Origin: Psychrobacillus soli
Lineage (GTDB): Bacteria; Bacillota; Bacilli; Bacillales_A; Planococcaceae
DNA length: 64,000 nucleotides
NCBI RefSeq assembly: GCF_006861775.1
Contig: NZ_VDGG01000010.1
Span: 1 to 64,000, forward strand
Reading direction: 5' to 3'
Under the pieces are notes generated by a model. The model ran no database searches, had not been told where the DNA came from, and saw nothing but the letters and a program-made list of their open reading frames with translations. Position 1 is the first letter of the stretch, and each line of letters opens with the position of its first letter. The position numbers and the translations under genes are program-made. Below, one piece after another: positions 1 to 8,869 of this stretch.

Positions 1-1
1 T

Positions 2-93
2 AACCATTGTTTTCAGCTCCTTTTGATGTGGGTGGGTATTGATGGAAGTTCTGTGATTGGTACTTCTTGTTTACCCTGAAAACAATGGTTTTT
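2..93. repeat. Long inverted repeat ending in a T run
   Basis: Arms at 2-16 and 76-90 are perfect 15-bp inverted complements (left arm AACCATTGTTTTCAG), with a 59-nt loop and TTTTT at 89-93. The loop holds a smaller possible hairpin (GAAGT at about 45-49 with ACTTC at about 62-66). It may be the terminator of a gene left of the window or a structured leader. The rest of 94-268 shows no gene. Confidence 0.5.
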
Positions 94-225
94 AACTTTG
101 TTATCTATCTATTTAACATTGTAGGGATAAAATTCAGTCCTGATATTGGTAATCGAACAGAAGTCATAAGCCGCCCTCTTTTCCAATAACTGAAAATAAA
201 GATATATACCCTTCCGTTTTTACAG

Positions 226-231
226 TATAAT
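226..231 (+). promoter_or_regulatory. Possible lytS promoter -10 box
   Basis: A perfect TATAAT lies about 38 bp upstream of the lytS start. The -35 region at the expected distance (203-208, TATATA) is poor, so this is a weak call. Confidence 0.3.
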
Positions 232-268
232 TTAACCAATCTGTTTTAAAAAGTGAGGTGGGATTCCG

Positions 269-2008
269 TTGTTGGACTTGCTTGTTATAATGCTTGAGAG
301 GGTTGGCATGCTTGTTGCGGTTGCCTTCATTTTGACTCGTTTTCAGTTTTTTAAAAACTTAGTGCATCGGGATAAATTGAATCGTAAGCAGGAGATTGCG
401 GCGATTTTGTTTTTTGGCTTTTTTGGCATTGTGGGTACGTATTTTGGAGTCGCGCTTGATACGAATACACTGCATTTTAATAGTGTTGCAGCAGTATTGG
501 GTTCAGAGGAGGCGATTGCGAATTCGCGTGTCATCGGGGTGGTTGTTGCAGGTCTGTTAGGTGGTTACCGTGTGGGAATTGGTGCAGGGCTGATTGCAGG
601 TATTCATCGTATGACATTGGGCGGATTTACAGCTGTCTCCTGTGGTCTTTCAACCATCATTGCGGGAGTGGTTGCAGGCATTTTTTATCGAAAAGGGAGA
701 GCACTTAAACCAATTACAGTGTTTGGTATCGGGGCACTTATGGAAGCAATGCAAATGTCTATGATTTTGTTGATATCCAAACCATTTGAGCAAGCGCTTA
801 CACTGGTTAAGGTCATTGGTTTACCGATGATTTTAGCAAATGGTGTTGGAACTGCACTATTTCTTTTGATTGTCCATAATGTGATCAGCCAACAAGAGAA
901 AGTAATGGCATTGCAGGCGCAGAAAATGTTGCGCATTGCGAATCAGACACTAAGTTACTTGCGTACAGGTATGAACACTGACACGGCACAAGCTGTTTGT
1001 AATATTTTATTCCGTGAATTACAGCCAAGTGCTGTTGCCATGACCAATCAAACAGACATTCTTGCGCATATTGGGCTCGCCAGTGATCACCATAAGGTAG
1101 GCAGCTCGATACGGACGGATGAAACCAAGGATGTCATTCAACATGGAGAAGTGGTTGTTGTCAATGATGGCACTATTCACTGCGATTATCCTGGTTGTCA
1201 ATTAGGAGCAGCGATCATTGTCCCACTCATTCAGCGAGGCGAAACTATTGGGACACTTAAACTGTACTATCCATCTGAAAAAGTCATTACAGATGTTAAT
1301 ATTGAATTAATCGTCGGATTGAGTTCTCTACTAAGTAACCAACTTGAAATTGCCGAAACCGATCATGCTTACCAGTTGGCAAAAGAGGCTGAAATCAAAG
1401 CGTTACAGGCACAGATTAATCCCCACTTTTTATTTAATTCGATGAATATTATTGTGTCGTTGATTCGCACAGATCCTGATCAGGCAAGGAAACTACTGAC
1501 GTCATTATCCTACTTTTTGAGGCAAAATGTCACAGGGACAACTGCGTCTCAAATAACACTTGAGCAAGAACTTTTGCATGTGAAAGCATATTTGGAAATT
1601 ATAGAAGCTAGATTTATAGATCGACTGACGATTTTATATGACGTGGATGAGAATCTATTGCATGAAAAGATTCCGCCTTTCACATTACAGCCCATTGTTG
1701 AAAATGCTATCCACCACGGCATTAATGATATGGAGAATAATAGTGTGGTTCGAATGACGGTGCGTGACCTTGGTGCAGAAATTGAAATTAAGGTGGAAGA
1801 CAATGGGAAAGGGATATTGCCTGAACGACTCGCTGTTTTGGGCAAAATGCAGCTTGAGTCTGAATCGGGAACTGGTGTAGGACTATTCAATATTAATAGT
1901 CGCCTACTAATGACGTTCGGAGACCAAGCAGCTTTAACGATTGCAAGTAAAGAGAATGAAGGAACTACTATTTCCTTTCGAATTCCTAAATTGGGGGTGT
2001 ATGTCTAA
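269..2008 (+). CDS. lytS: LytS-family sensor histidine kinase
   Basis: Membrane sensor kinase of the LytS/BtsS class, 579 residues. It starts at TTG 269 after the RBS GAGGTGGG. Residues about 1-210 are a hydrophobic multi-helix 5TM-LYT sensor, about 220-370 a GAF-like domain, and the kinase part follows with NPHFLFN at about 384-390 (His386 is the phosphoacceptor). The ATPase domain shows the N box (IVENAIHHG) and the G boxes DNGKG and GTGVGLFN. The stop overlaps the next start (TAATG), so it is translated with its response regulator. In this family such kinases often sense pyruvate or related metabolites (B. subtilis LytST with PftAB, E. coli BtsSR with BtsT). The neighbouring CstA-type transporter suggests the same job here, by inference. 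Confidence 0.9.
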   Translation: MLDLLVIMLERVGMLVAVAFILTRFQFFKNLVHRDKLNRKQEIAAILFFGFFGIVGTYFGVALDTNTLHFNSVAAVLGSEEAIANSRVIGVVVAGLLGGYRVGIGAGLIAGIHRMTLGGFTAVSCGLSTIIAGVVAGIFYRKGRALKPITVFGIGALMEAMQMSMILLISKPFEQALTLVKVIGLPMILANGVGTALFLLIVHNVISQQEKVMALQAQKMLRIANQTLSYLRTGMNTDTAQAVCNILFRELQPSAVAMTNQTDILAHIGLASDHHKVGSSIRTDETKDVIQHGEVVVVNDGTIHCDYPGCQLGAAIIVPLIQRGETIGTLKLYYPSEKVITDVNIELIVGLSSLLSNQLEIAETDHAYQLAKEAEIKALQAQINPHFLFNSMNIIVSLIRTDPDQARKLLTSLSYFLRQNVTGTTASQITLEQELLHVKAYLEIIEARFIDRLTILYDVDENLLHEKIPPFTLQPIVENAIHHGINDMENNSVVRMTVRDLGAEIEIKVEDNGKGILPERLAVLGKMQLESESGTGVGLFNINSRLLMTFGDQAALTIASKENEGTTISFRIPKLGVYV

Positions 2009-2736
2009 TGGGGCCGATTAGTACTTTGATTGTAGATGATGAACGATATGCACGTGAAGAATTAACGTATTTACTAGGCAAGTTTCCGGACGTTCAAGTG
2101 TTTGGTGAGGCTGAGAGTGGGGAGGCAGCTATTTTAAAGGCGTTACAGCTCCAGCCGGATGTTGTTTTTTTGGATGTCGAGATGCCTAAAATGAATGGAA
2201 TCGAAGTGGCTAAAACTTTGGTGGAATTAAAAAAAGTGCCACTCATCATTTTTGCGACCGCTTATCCACAATTTGCGGCGGAGGCCTTTCGAATTAATGC
2301 CGTCGATTATTTATTGAAACCATATGATGAAAGGCAGCTAAAGCAGACGATAGAGCGAATTGAAAAGAGGTTATATCCCGCACAAACGGTTGACAATACG
2401 GAGAAACTTGGCAAATTGGCGATAGAAACAGGCGGCGATATCGATTATATTCTGCCGCAGGATATTTTGTATATCTATCGAGATGACAAAGTAACGAAAA
2501 TCATTACGAAAACCGATGACTATGTTGTGCGGACAACGTTGAAGGAGCTTGAAAGTCGCCTATTACCTTTTTCATTTTTTCGGATTCATAAAGGGTATCT
2601 CGTTAACTTGAAATACGTCAGCCGATTAACACCATGGTTTAACGGTGCGTATCAGCTTGAATTGGAAGGGTTAGATGAGAAGCTTTCTGTCAGTAGAAAT
2701 TACGTGAAAGATTTACGACAGCGCTTGGAATTGTAA
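2008..2736 (+). CDS. lytT: LytT-family response regulator (REC-LytTR)
   Basis: DNA-binding response regulator of 242 residues. The receiver domain (about 4-120) has the acidic pair DDE near the N-terminus, the phosphoacceptor Asp in VVFLDVEMP at about residue 55, and Lys in YLLKPYD. A LytTR DNA-binding domain occupies about 140-240 ([37 protein letters not shown]). It overlaps lytS by one base. LytTR proteins bind two short direct repeats about 21 bp apart upstream of the -35 box. Just such a pair lies at 2759-2791 before the transporter gene, so that gene is the likely target. Confidence 0.9.
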   Translation: MGPISTLIVDDERYAREELTYLLGKFPDVQVFGEAESGEAAILKALQLQPDVVFLDVEMPKMNGIEVAKTLVELKKVPLIIFATAYPQFAAEAFRINAVDYLLKPYDERQLKQTIERIEKRLYPAQTVDNTEKLGKLAIETGGDIDYILPQDILYIYRDDKVTKIITKTDDYVVRTTLKELESRLLPFSFFRIHKGYLVNLKYVSRLTPWFNGAYQLELEGLDEKLSVSRNYVKDLRQRLEL

Positions 2737-2758
2737 TAACCTGTTATCCCCCTCTATG

Positions 2759-2791
2759 TGCATGTTAAACACTTAAACTTGCATGATAAAC
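2759..2791 (+). promoter_or_regulatory. Candidate LytTR operator (two direct repeats)
   Basis: TGCATGTTAAAC at 2759-2770 and TGCATGATAAAC at 2780-2791 match at 11 of 12 positions and are spaced exactly 21 bp start to start, two helical turns. This is the usual geometry for LytTR dimers. The pair ends 16 bp before the candidate -35 box of the CstA-type gene. Confidence 0.65.
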
Positions 2792-2807
2792 CGAAAAACT
2801 CCTATTT

Positions 2808-2836
2808 TTGAATATTTGCCATAAACTAAATATATG
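2808..2836 (+). promoter_or_regulatory. Candidate promoter of the CstA-type gene
   Basis: TTGAAT (2808-2813), 17-bp spacer and TATATG (2831-2836). It lies directly downstream of the LytTR-type repeats and about 48 bp before the ATG. Confidence 0.45.
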
Positions 2837-2883
2837 GGGTAGTAAGAAAGGTAGACAAATAGGGGAAACTAGGGGGAATTCAC

Positions 2884-4344
2884 ATGATTACATTTTTTAG
2901 CGCAATTGTACTGTTAATTATTGCATACTTTACTTATGGGAAATTCATTGAAAAGATTTTTGATCCTACGGATGCTCGAAAAACGCCTGCATATACAAAT
3001 GCAGATGGTGTCGACTATGTGCCGATGCATAAACAAAAAAATGCGCTCATTCAGCTGTTAAATATAGCTGGAACAGGTCCCATTTTCGGACCAATTATGG
3101 GTGCTCTATTTGGACCAGTCGCTTTTATATGGATTGTTTTCGGAGCCATTTTTGCAGGGGCTGTACATGACTATTTAACGGGTATGATCTCCATTCGTAA
3201 CAAAGGTGCACATATTCCAGAGCTAGCTGGAAAGTTTTTAGGTAATGTTTCGAAACATATTGTAAACGTTTTCGCGTTATTGCTTCTATTATTAGTCGGA
3301 ACCGTATTTGTGACGACGCCGGCTTCATTATTAGCCATATTAATGGATGGTAAAGTAGCATTATGGACAATCATTACAGTTATTTTTATTTATTATTTCT
3401 TATCTACGATTCTGCCTATTGATAAAATTATCGGAAGACTGTACCCATACTTTGGCGCAGTACTATTGATCGGTACTGTGGGGGTTGGGGCTGCTTTACT
3501 GTTCTCTGATTATACAATTCCAGAATTGTCGTTAACGAACATGCACCCGGATAATGTGCCGATTTTCCCGATTCTATTCTTTACGATTACATGTGGTGCA
3601 TTGTCAGGATTCCATGCGACGCAATCACCAATTATTTCTAGAACAGTCGAAAAAGAATCACAAGGTCGTTATGTATTCTATGGCATGATGATTACGGAAG
3701 CGGTCATTGCGATGATCTGGGCTGCTGCTGCAATGAGTATGTTAGACGGACAAACATTAAGTGAGTTTATCAAAACAGGCACGCCTTCTGCGGTTGTCAA
3801 TGAAGTATCTATGACTTTGTTAGGGGCTATTGGTGGAACAATCGCGGTACTAGGTGCTGTTGTACTGCCGATTACTTCAGGCGATACAGCATTCCGTGCT
3901 GCACGTTCAATCATTGCAGATTACTTGAAAATTGATCAGAAAAAAGTGGCGAAACGTTTGATGATTGCAGTTCCATTGTTTGCTGTATCTGCTCTGTTAA
4001 CGCAAATTGACTTCAACCTCTTGTGGAGATACTTCTCTTGGGCAAACCAAGCAACTGCGGCAATCGCCTTATGGATTGCGACAATGTATTTGTTCATTAA
4101 AGGGAAGAACTACTTTGTATCGCTAGTGCCGGCACTGTTTATCACTTATATGGTCTTTGTCTATATTTTAAACGCGAAGATTGGCTTTAGCTTAGACTTG
4201 CAGCTATCCTTCTACGTAGGAATTGTATTAACGGCTATTTTGACAATCATGTTCTTTATTAAAGCAAAAAACAATAAAGCAAATAAGATTGAAACAGATA
4301 TTGTGGTGGATGATGTAGACGTGAATAAAAGTAAATTGGCTTGA
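2884..4344 (+). CDS. cstA: CstA-family transporter (probable pyruvate/peptide permease)
   Basis: Polytopic membrane protein of 486 residues, shorter than classical CstA (about 600-700). It opens with the CstA-type stretch YGKFIEKIFDP and has GTGPIFGPIMGALFGP near residue 60 and GALSGFHATQSPIISRT near 240, both hallmark motifs. About a dozen hydrophobic segments follow, and the tail is charged. The RBS AGGGGG precedes the ATG. It follows lytST and is probably induced by it. E. coli BtsT, a CstA-family pyruvate/H+ symporter controlled by a LytS/LytTR pair, is the closest known model; transport of pyruvate here is inference. Confidence 0.82.
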   Translation: MITFFSAIVLLIIAYFTYGKFIEKIFDPTDARKTPAYTNADGVDYVPMHKQKNALIQLLNIAGTGPIFGPIMGALFGPVAFIWIVFGAIFAGAVHDYLTGMISIRNKGAHIPELAGKFLGNVSKHIVNVFALLLLLLVGTVFVTTPASLLAILMDGKVALWTIITVIFIYYFLSTILPIDKIIGRLYPYFGAVLLIGTVGVGAALLFSDYTIPELSLTNMHPDNVPIFPILFFTITCGALSGFHATQSPIISRTVEKESQGRYVFYGMMITEAVIAMIWAAAAMSMLDGQTLSEFIKTGTPSAVVNEVSMTLLGAIGGTIAVLGAVVLPITSGDTAFRAARSIIADYLKIDQKKVAKRLMIAVPLFAVSALLTQIDFNLLWRYFSWANQATAAIALWIATMYLFIKGKNYFVSLVPALFITYMVFVYILNAKIGFSLDLQLSFYVGIVLTAILTIMFFIKAKNNKANKIETDIVVDDVDVNKSKLA

Positions 4345-4348
4345 ATGG

Positions 4349-4388
4349 ACTCACGGAGAAATGAAATAATTTCTCCGTGAGTTTTTTT
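4349..4388 (+). terminator. Rho-independent terminator after the CstA-type gene
   Basis: Perfect 14-bp stem (4349-4362 with 4369-4382, ACTCACGGAGAAAT) with a 6-nt loop and a T tract at 4382-4388. Confidence 0.9.
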
Positions 4389-4494
4389 GTGGTGATTTGA
4401 CTACTAAAGTGTATAAATTAGGCTTATAACTTTTCTTTTATTTTAGCTCATTACAAGTATAATCTAACTAAAATTAGAAAAGAGGCGAATCAGA

Positions 4495-5217
4495 ATGATG
4501 GTTAATCAATTAGTGCGTACTATGCTACTAGCATTAAAGAGTTCAGATGAATTTGAAATGTTCCCACCAAAGGAGAAAAGAAGATTAGAAGAGATTTTAG
4601 CATTTGTTGGTGGGGAAGAAATTGATGAACTGTTTGAAAGATTGGAATCAGTCCCGGAGGCTTTATATCAAATAAAGGTGTCATTGAAAGGATCGAAACC
4701 ACCGATTTGGAGGCGAATTATTGTGCCATCCGATTATACTTTTAGTGATCTACATGATGTGATTCAGACGTCGATGGGGTGGATGGATATGCATTTATAC
4801 AGTTTTGAAGTAGGGGATATATTAGTAGAGGAAGAGTATGAAGATGATCCATTTGGCGGTTTTAGCATGCGAGAAAAGATGGATGCAGAAACAACGCTCA
4901 TTGGAGAGTTGTTGTCTAAAGAAGGAGATAAGTGCTTATATATGTATGACTTTGGTGATGATTGGCACCATACAATTTTGTTGGAAAAAGTACTGCCATT
5001 TGATGAATGTTTTACTAGTCCGGTTTGTACTAAAGGCAAAAGAGCATGCCCTCCAGAAGATTGTGGTCGAATATATGGATATGAGAATCTATTAGAAGTA
5101 TTAAGTGGTCCTGATGGAGGAGAGAAAGAGGAACTCCTTGAATGGTTGGGGGATGATTTTGACCCAGAAGCATTCGATATTGATATGGTTAATACGATGT
5201 TGGCGGAAGAATTTTAA
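4495..5217 (+). CDS. pRiA4b ORF-3-like protein
   Basis: Acidic soluble protein of 240 residues. From about residue 60 it carries the pRiA4b ORF-3 domain: YQIKVSLKGSKPPIWRRI, then FSDLHDVIQTSMGWMDMHLYSF, YDFGDDWHH, and the CPPEDCGRIYGYENLLEVL tail with GGEKEELLEWLGDDFDPEAFD. Homologues occur on plasmids and as passenger genes in some insertion sequences, but also as free-standing chromosomal genes. Their function is not established. Residues 1-55 form an extra helical N-terminus. The start has RBS GAGGCG and an alternative ATG one codon later. No transposase or terminal repeat is visible nearby. Confidence 0.8.
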   Translation: MMVNQLVRTMLLALKSSDEFEMFPPKEKRRLEEILAFVGGEEIDELFERLESVPEALYQIKVSLKGSKPPIWRRIIVPSDYTFSDLHDVIQTSMGWMDMHLYSFEVGDILVEEEYEDDPFGGFSMREKMDAETTLIGELLSKEGDKCLYMYDFGDDWHHTILLEKVLPFDECFTSPVCTKGKRACPPEDCGRIYGYENLLEVLSGPDGGEKEELLEWLGDDFDPEAFDIDMVNTMLAEEF

Positions 5218-5235
5218 AACAAAGTAGGTGCACCA

Positions 5236-5741
5236 ATGAATATCAAGACATTCGAACAACAATTTAATAAAACTATCTTAAACCGTGGGTACGATTATTA
5301 TGTAGACGGTCATGTAGAAGACATCGTGCAAATTAATGCGCATAATTGGCAAGCGGAAGTAGATGGCACATCTAATTAGTAGCATTGGTTACCAAGGTAT
5401 GCCAAAATCATTCCTCCATTAGAGCAGAGCTTGAGATGCTATTAACAAAACCGGGTGATTCTATAAAAGTTGCCGAAAATCTAATCTTACATCATATACA
5501 TGACGCTCAAGACCGACGTGGTGGCTTCATACCTTGAAACCGAACGTCCAATGCATTAAAAGGTATTGATGCAAGTGCAGCAAGGGCATCTGACCGTAAA
5601 CGCTATCGGGATGTTTGTCGTACCATTAAGGCGATGAGAGGAGCAGGTTATGAATTTGAGGTAAGACAATTGATTTCAGACTTATTGCAAACCTATCCAA
5701 GACGGCGCGCTTTTGTAGATGAACTGCGGAAGGTGCAGTGA
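5236..5741 (+). pseudogene. Remnant of a SWIM zinc-finger protein gene
   Basis: The reading starts at ATG 5236 with 47 codons (MNIKTFEQQF..ILNRGYDYYVDGHVEDI, the usual start of SWIM-domain proteins) and stops at TAG 5377. Further pieces appear in other frames: AELEMLLTKPGDSIKVAENL around 5420-5500, and DRKRYRDVCRTIKAM..LLQTYPRRRAFVDEL from 5592 to the stop at 5739. That last piece matches what I recall as the C-terminus of Bacillales SWIM zinc-finger proteins. The SWIM motif itself (CxCx..CxH) and most of the normal length (over 500 residues) are missing, so this is an internally deleted, frameshifted gene. It lies 18 bp after the pRiA4b-like gene. Confidence 0.6.
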
Positions 5742-5855
5742 TAATCTCTTCCCTACGTCAGACAAAGTTCAAATAACTCTGAGTATCAAAGTTTGTACAG
5801 ATGGACGTTTACGTTTGTTTTAGAAACGAAAGAATGTTCACATGTAAATAAAGGA

Positions 5856-5888
5856 AAGCACACATACTGAATGCGTGCTTCTTTTTAT
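5856..5888 (+). terminator. Terminator after the SWIM remnant
   Basis: Stem AAGCACACAT / ATGCGTGCTT (9 of 10 pairs) with a 5-nt loop, followed by a T-rich tract. The rest of the gene-free stretch 5742-6088 is AT-rich and holds the promoter described next. Confidence 0.7.
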
Positions 5889-5987
5889 TCAGGGATTCTT
5901 TCTTAATTTAGAAGTAGAAATAATTAGATAATTTTCATAAACTGTTCCCAATTAACTGAATCATTATTAACAATTCTTCAAAATTCA

Positions 5988-6016
5988 TTGATATATTGCA
6001 TCAAATATTATATATT
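5988..6016 (+). promoter_or_regulatory. Candidate promoter of the amidohydrolase operon
   Basis: TTGATA (5988-5993), 17-bp spacer, TATATT (6011-6016), about 70 bp before the start codon. The surrounding sequence is so AT-rich that chance matches are likely. Confidence 0.35.
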
Positions 6017-6088
6017 ATAACGTATTAGCATACTAAAGTGTTAGATCGTTAAGTCGGAATTTCTTAAATGAAAGGGTGGTTTATATAT

Positions 6089-7273
6089 ATGGCATCAAAT
6101 ACAGTTCTTCAACAAATAGAGGATGTTTATCAAGAGGTAATTGGGTGGCGCAGACATTTACATCAGCATCCAGAACTTTCATTTCAAGAATACAACACAT
6201 CTCAATATGTGTATGATCTACTCGAAAGTTTTGGTGGTTTTGAATTATCAAGACCTACTAAAACGAGCGTAGTGGCTCGATTAAAGGGTGCTCAGCCTGG
6301 AAAAGTGATTGCACTTCGTGCGGATATGGATGCTCTTCCTATAAAAGAAGAAACTGCGTTGCCATTTGCATCTATAAATGATGGTGTAATGCATGCGTGT
6401 GGACATGACGGTCATACGGCAATGCTTTTAGGAGCAGCAAAAGTGTTAAAAGATAACCGGAATGATTTAAGTGGTGAAGTGGTTTTCATCTTCCAACATG
6501 CCGAAGAATTACCGCCGGGTGGAGCACAAGAAATGGTTGCTGCAGGCGTACTTGATGGGGTAGATCAAGTGGTGGGCGTTCATTTATTTTCAACGGTTCC
6601 AACTGGTACTATCCATATTCGTTATGGTGCTGTTACGGCAGCAAGCGATGTATTTGAAATGACTGTTCAAGGAAAAGGTGGACATGCTTCCACACCAGAA
6701 TTGACGGTAGATCCTCTTGCTACAGGTGCACAAATTGTAACAGGGTTGAATCATATCATTTCTCGATCAGTAGCTCCTTTAGAAGCGGGGGTAGTGTCTG
6801 TCACTAAATTTACTGCTGGCGGTGAAGCACTGAATGTTATTCCCGATACAGTGGAAATTGGTGGGTCTGTTCGAACGCTTAGCACGGACGTCCGTGAACT
6901 TGTCAAAAGTCGCATTATAGACGTTGCGGAAGGAATAGCAAAAGCAAATGGTGCAGAAGTCAATGTTACTTATACGTATGGCTATGGGTCTGTCATGAAT
7001 GATAAGGAAGTAACAGACCAAGTAGTGGGTGTATTAGAGGAGCATTTATCGGAAAATAAGCTTGAATGGGTTGATCCGATACTTGGAGGAGAAGACTTTT
7101 CTGCTTTTAGTGATGAGTTGCCTGCTTGCTTCGTTTTTATAGGTGCTGGAAACGTAGAAAAGGGTATAACGTATCCACATCATCACCCGAAATTTGACAT
7201 TGATGAAAATGCTTTTATGGACGGGTTAAAATTCCATGTGTTTACTGCCTTAACTCTAACCAAAAATAAATAA
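6089..7273 (+). CDS. M20D-family amidohydrolase / aminoacylase
   Basis: Metal-dependent amidohydrolase of 394 residues, of the N-acyl-amino-acid amidohydrolase / hippurate hydrolase group. Visible motifs are RRHLHQHPELSFQE near the N-terminus, ALRADMDALPIKEE, the metal-site ACGHDGHTAMLLGAA, FQHAEELPPGGA, the dimerisation-domain GKGGHAS, and the C-terminal GGEDFSAF and YPHHHPKFDIDE. ATG 6089 is preferred over the in-frame ATG 6068 because the RBS AAAGGGTGG (6071-6079) lies between them. It is 20 bp upstream of an AbgT-type transporter. In E. coli the same pairing (AbgAB with AbgT) imports and cleaves p-aminobenzoyl-glutamate. The substrate here may be that or another acyl-amino acid. Confidence 0.88.
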   Translation: MASNTVLQQIEDVYQEVIGWRRHLHQHPELSFQEYNTSQYVYDLLESFGGFELSRPTKTSVVARLKGAQPGKVIALRADMDALPIKEETALPFASINDGVMHACGHDGHTAMLLGAAKVLKDNRNDLSGEVVFIFQHAEELPPGGAQEMVAAGVLDGVDQVVGVHLFSTVPTGTIHIRYGAVTAASDVFEMTVQGKGGHASTPELTVDPLATGAQIVTGLNHIISRSVAPLEAGVVSVTKFTAGGEALNVIPDTVEIGGSVRTLSTDVRELVKSRIIDVAEGIAKANGAEVNVTYTYGYGSVMNDKEVTDQVVGVLEEHLSENKLEWVDPILGGEDFSAFSDELPACFVFIGAGNVEKGITYPHHHPKFDIDENAFMDGLKFHVFTALTLTKNK

Positions 7274-7293
7274 GCATCTTAGAAGGAGAATTT

Positions 7294-8820
7294 ATGGCTC
7301 AAAATACAGAGAAAAAGAAAAGGTCATTTTTTGACCGAATGCTCGATTCAATAGAGTTTGCCGGTAACAAATTGCCGGATCCGATTGTATTATTTATCAT
7401 TCTTTGCGGGATCGCTTTAGCGGCCTCTTTTGTTACCTCGTTATTTAATGTATCTGCAATTCATCCAGTTACTGGAGAAACGGTAAAAGCAACTAATCTC
7501 TTAACTGGTGATGGTCTAGTTAATATTTTGACGAATTCCGTTACGAACTTTAGTTCATTTGCTCCGCTTGGTATGGTTCTTGTCATGATGATTGGGATTG
7601 GACTAGCAGAACAAAGTGGTTTCTTTGCGGTACTTATGAAGCGTGCAGTAATGGCGACACCTAAAAAGTTGATCATTCCAAGCGTGATTCTTATTGCCAT
7701 TATTGGGAATGCTGCGGGAGATGCAGGTCCAATCGTTTTACCACCGCTTGCGGCCGTAGTTTTGATGGCGTTTGGTTATCATCCTTTAGTTGGATTAGTT
7801 GTCGCATATGCTTCGACGTTAGGGGCGTTTGCGGCTAACTTAATAATCGGTATGTCGGATACGCTAGTTGCCGGATTTACAGGACCTGCTGCGCAAACAG
7901 TGGATCCAAGTTATGTAGCAAATCCTGCTATGAATTATTATTTTATCGCTGTATCAACTGTTGTGCTTTTATTTGTTTCTTTATGGGTTACGCATAAGTT
8001 TACGATTCCTCGTTTTGGCACTTATACAGGCGAAATAGAAGAAATGGAAGTTGTCTCTTCTGAGGAAAAGCGAGGACTCCGATGGGCTGGTATTTCTGTT
8101 GTTGTTTTTGTGCTTATTCTATTAGCAATGATCATTCCTGAAAACGGGCTTTTACGTAATCCTGAAACAGGTTCTATTATAGAGGGTTCCCCATTAATTA
8201 CTGGAATTGTACCACTATTAACAATCTTTTTCTTTATTCCGGGATTGTTTTATGGAATTGGTTCTAAGTCCATTAAAAGTTCAAAAGACTTCGGGAATAT
8301 GTTAGGGAAGTCTATGAGTACTATGGGACCGTATATTGTATTGGTATTCTTCGCTGCTCAATTACTCTCGTTCTTCGCAGCTAGCAATCTTGGTCCGATT
8401 ATCGCAATCAAAGGGGCAAACATTCTGGATAGTGCTGGGATTACAGGTATTCCTTTAATCGTCCTATTCATCATTTTTGTTGCATGTGTGAACTTATTGA
8501 TCGGAAGTGCATCCGCAAAGTGGGCCATTTTAGCTCCAATATTCGTGCCGATGTTCATGTACTTGGATTATGATCCAGCATTTACGCAAGCAATTTATCG
8601 TGTTGGAGATTCCATTACAAATCCAATTACTCCGATGCTTCCATATTTAGTATTATTATTATCATTTGCGAAAAAGTATGATAAAAATATTGGTTTGGGA
8701 ACTTTAATATCCGCCTTATTCCCATACACTGTATTCTTTGGAATCGTATGGATTATACTTGTTATCGTTTGGTACTTATTAGGATTTCCTGTTGGACCTG
8801 AGGGACCTATTCATTTATAG
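7294..8820 (+). CDS. AbgT-family transporter
   Basis: Integral membrane protein of 508 residues with the AbgT signature: FFDRMLDSIEFAGNKLPDPIVLF at the N-terminus, GIGLAEQSGFF, GNAAGDAGPIVLPPLAA, GMSDTLVAGFTGPAA, and the late SAKWAILAPIFVPMFM and GDSITNPITPMLPYLVLLL. Around eleven hydrophobic segments are evident. The family moves p-aminobenzoyl-glutamate and some members export sulfonamides. RBS AGAAGGAG precedes the ATG. It probably forms a two-gene operon with the upstream amidohydrolase, since only a 20-bp gap separates them and a terminator follows. Confidence 0.88.
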   Translation: MAQNTEKKKRSFFDRMLDSIEFAGNKLPDPIVLFIILCGIALAASFVTSLFNVSAIHPVTGETVKATNLLTGDGLVNILTNSVTNFSSFAPLGMVLVMMIGIGLAEQSGFFAVLMKRAVMATPKKLIIPSVILIAIIGNAAGDAGPIVLPPLAAVVLMAFGYHPLVGLVVAYASTLGAFAANLIIGMSDTLVAGFTGPAAQTVDPSYVANPAMNYYFIAVSTVVLLFVSLWVTHKFTIPRFGTYTGEIEEMEVVSSEEKRGLRWAGISVVVFVLILLAMIIPENGLLRNPETGSIIEGSPLITGIVPLLTIFFFIPGLFYGIGSKSIKSSKDFGNMLGKSMSTMGPYIVLVFFAAQLLSFFAASNLGPIIAIKGANILDSAGITGIPLIVLFIIFVACVNLLIGSASAKWAILAPIFVPMFMYLDYDPAFTQAIYRVGDSITNPITPMLPYLVLLLSFAKKYDKNIGLGTLISALFPYTVFFGIVWIILVIVWYLLGFPVGPEGPIHL

Positions 8821-8823
8821 ACT

Positions 8824-8855
8824 AAAGCACCCTGGAAATTTTCCAGGGTGCTTTT
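8824..8855. terminator. Bidirectional terminator
   Basis: Perfect 15-bp stem (AAAGCACCCTGGAAA, 8824-8838 with 8840-8854) between two convergent operons, with short T runs on both strands. Confidence 0.8.
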
Positions 8856-8869
8856 CAAATCTATTCTAT

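Noticed and set aside
4495-5217. pRiA4b ORF-3-like gene as a sign of an insertion sequence
   Set aside because: No transposase, terminal inverted repeats or target duplications are visible around it; free-standing copies are common.
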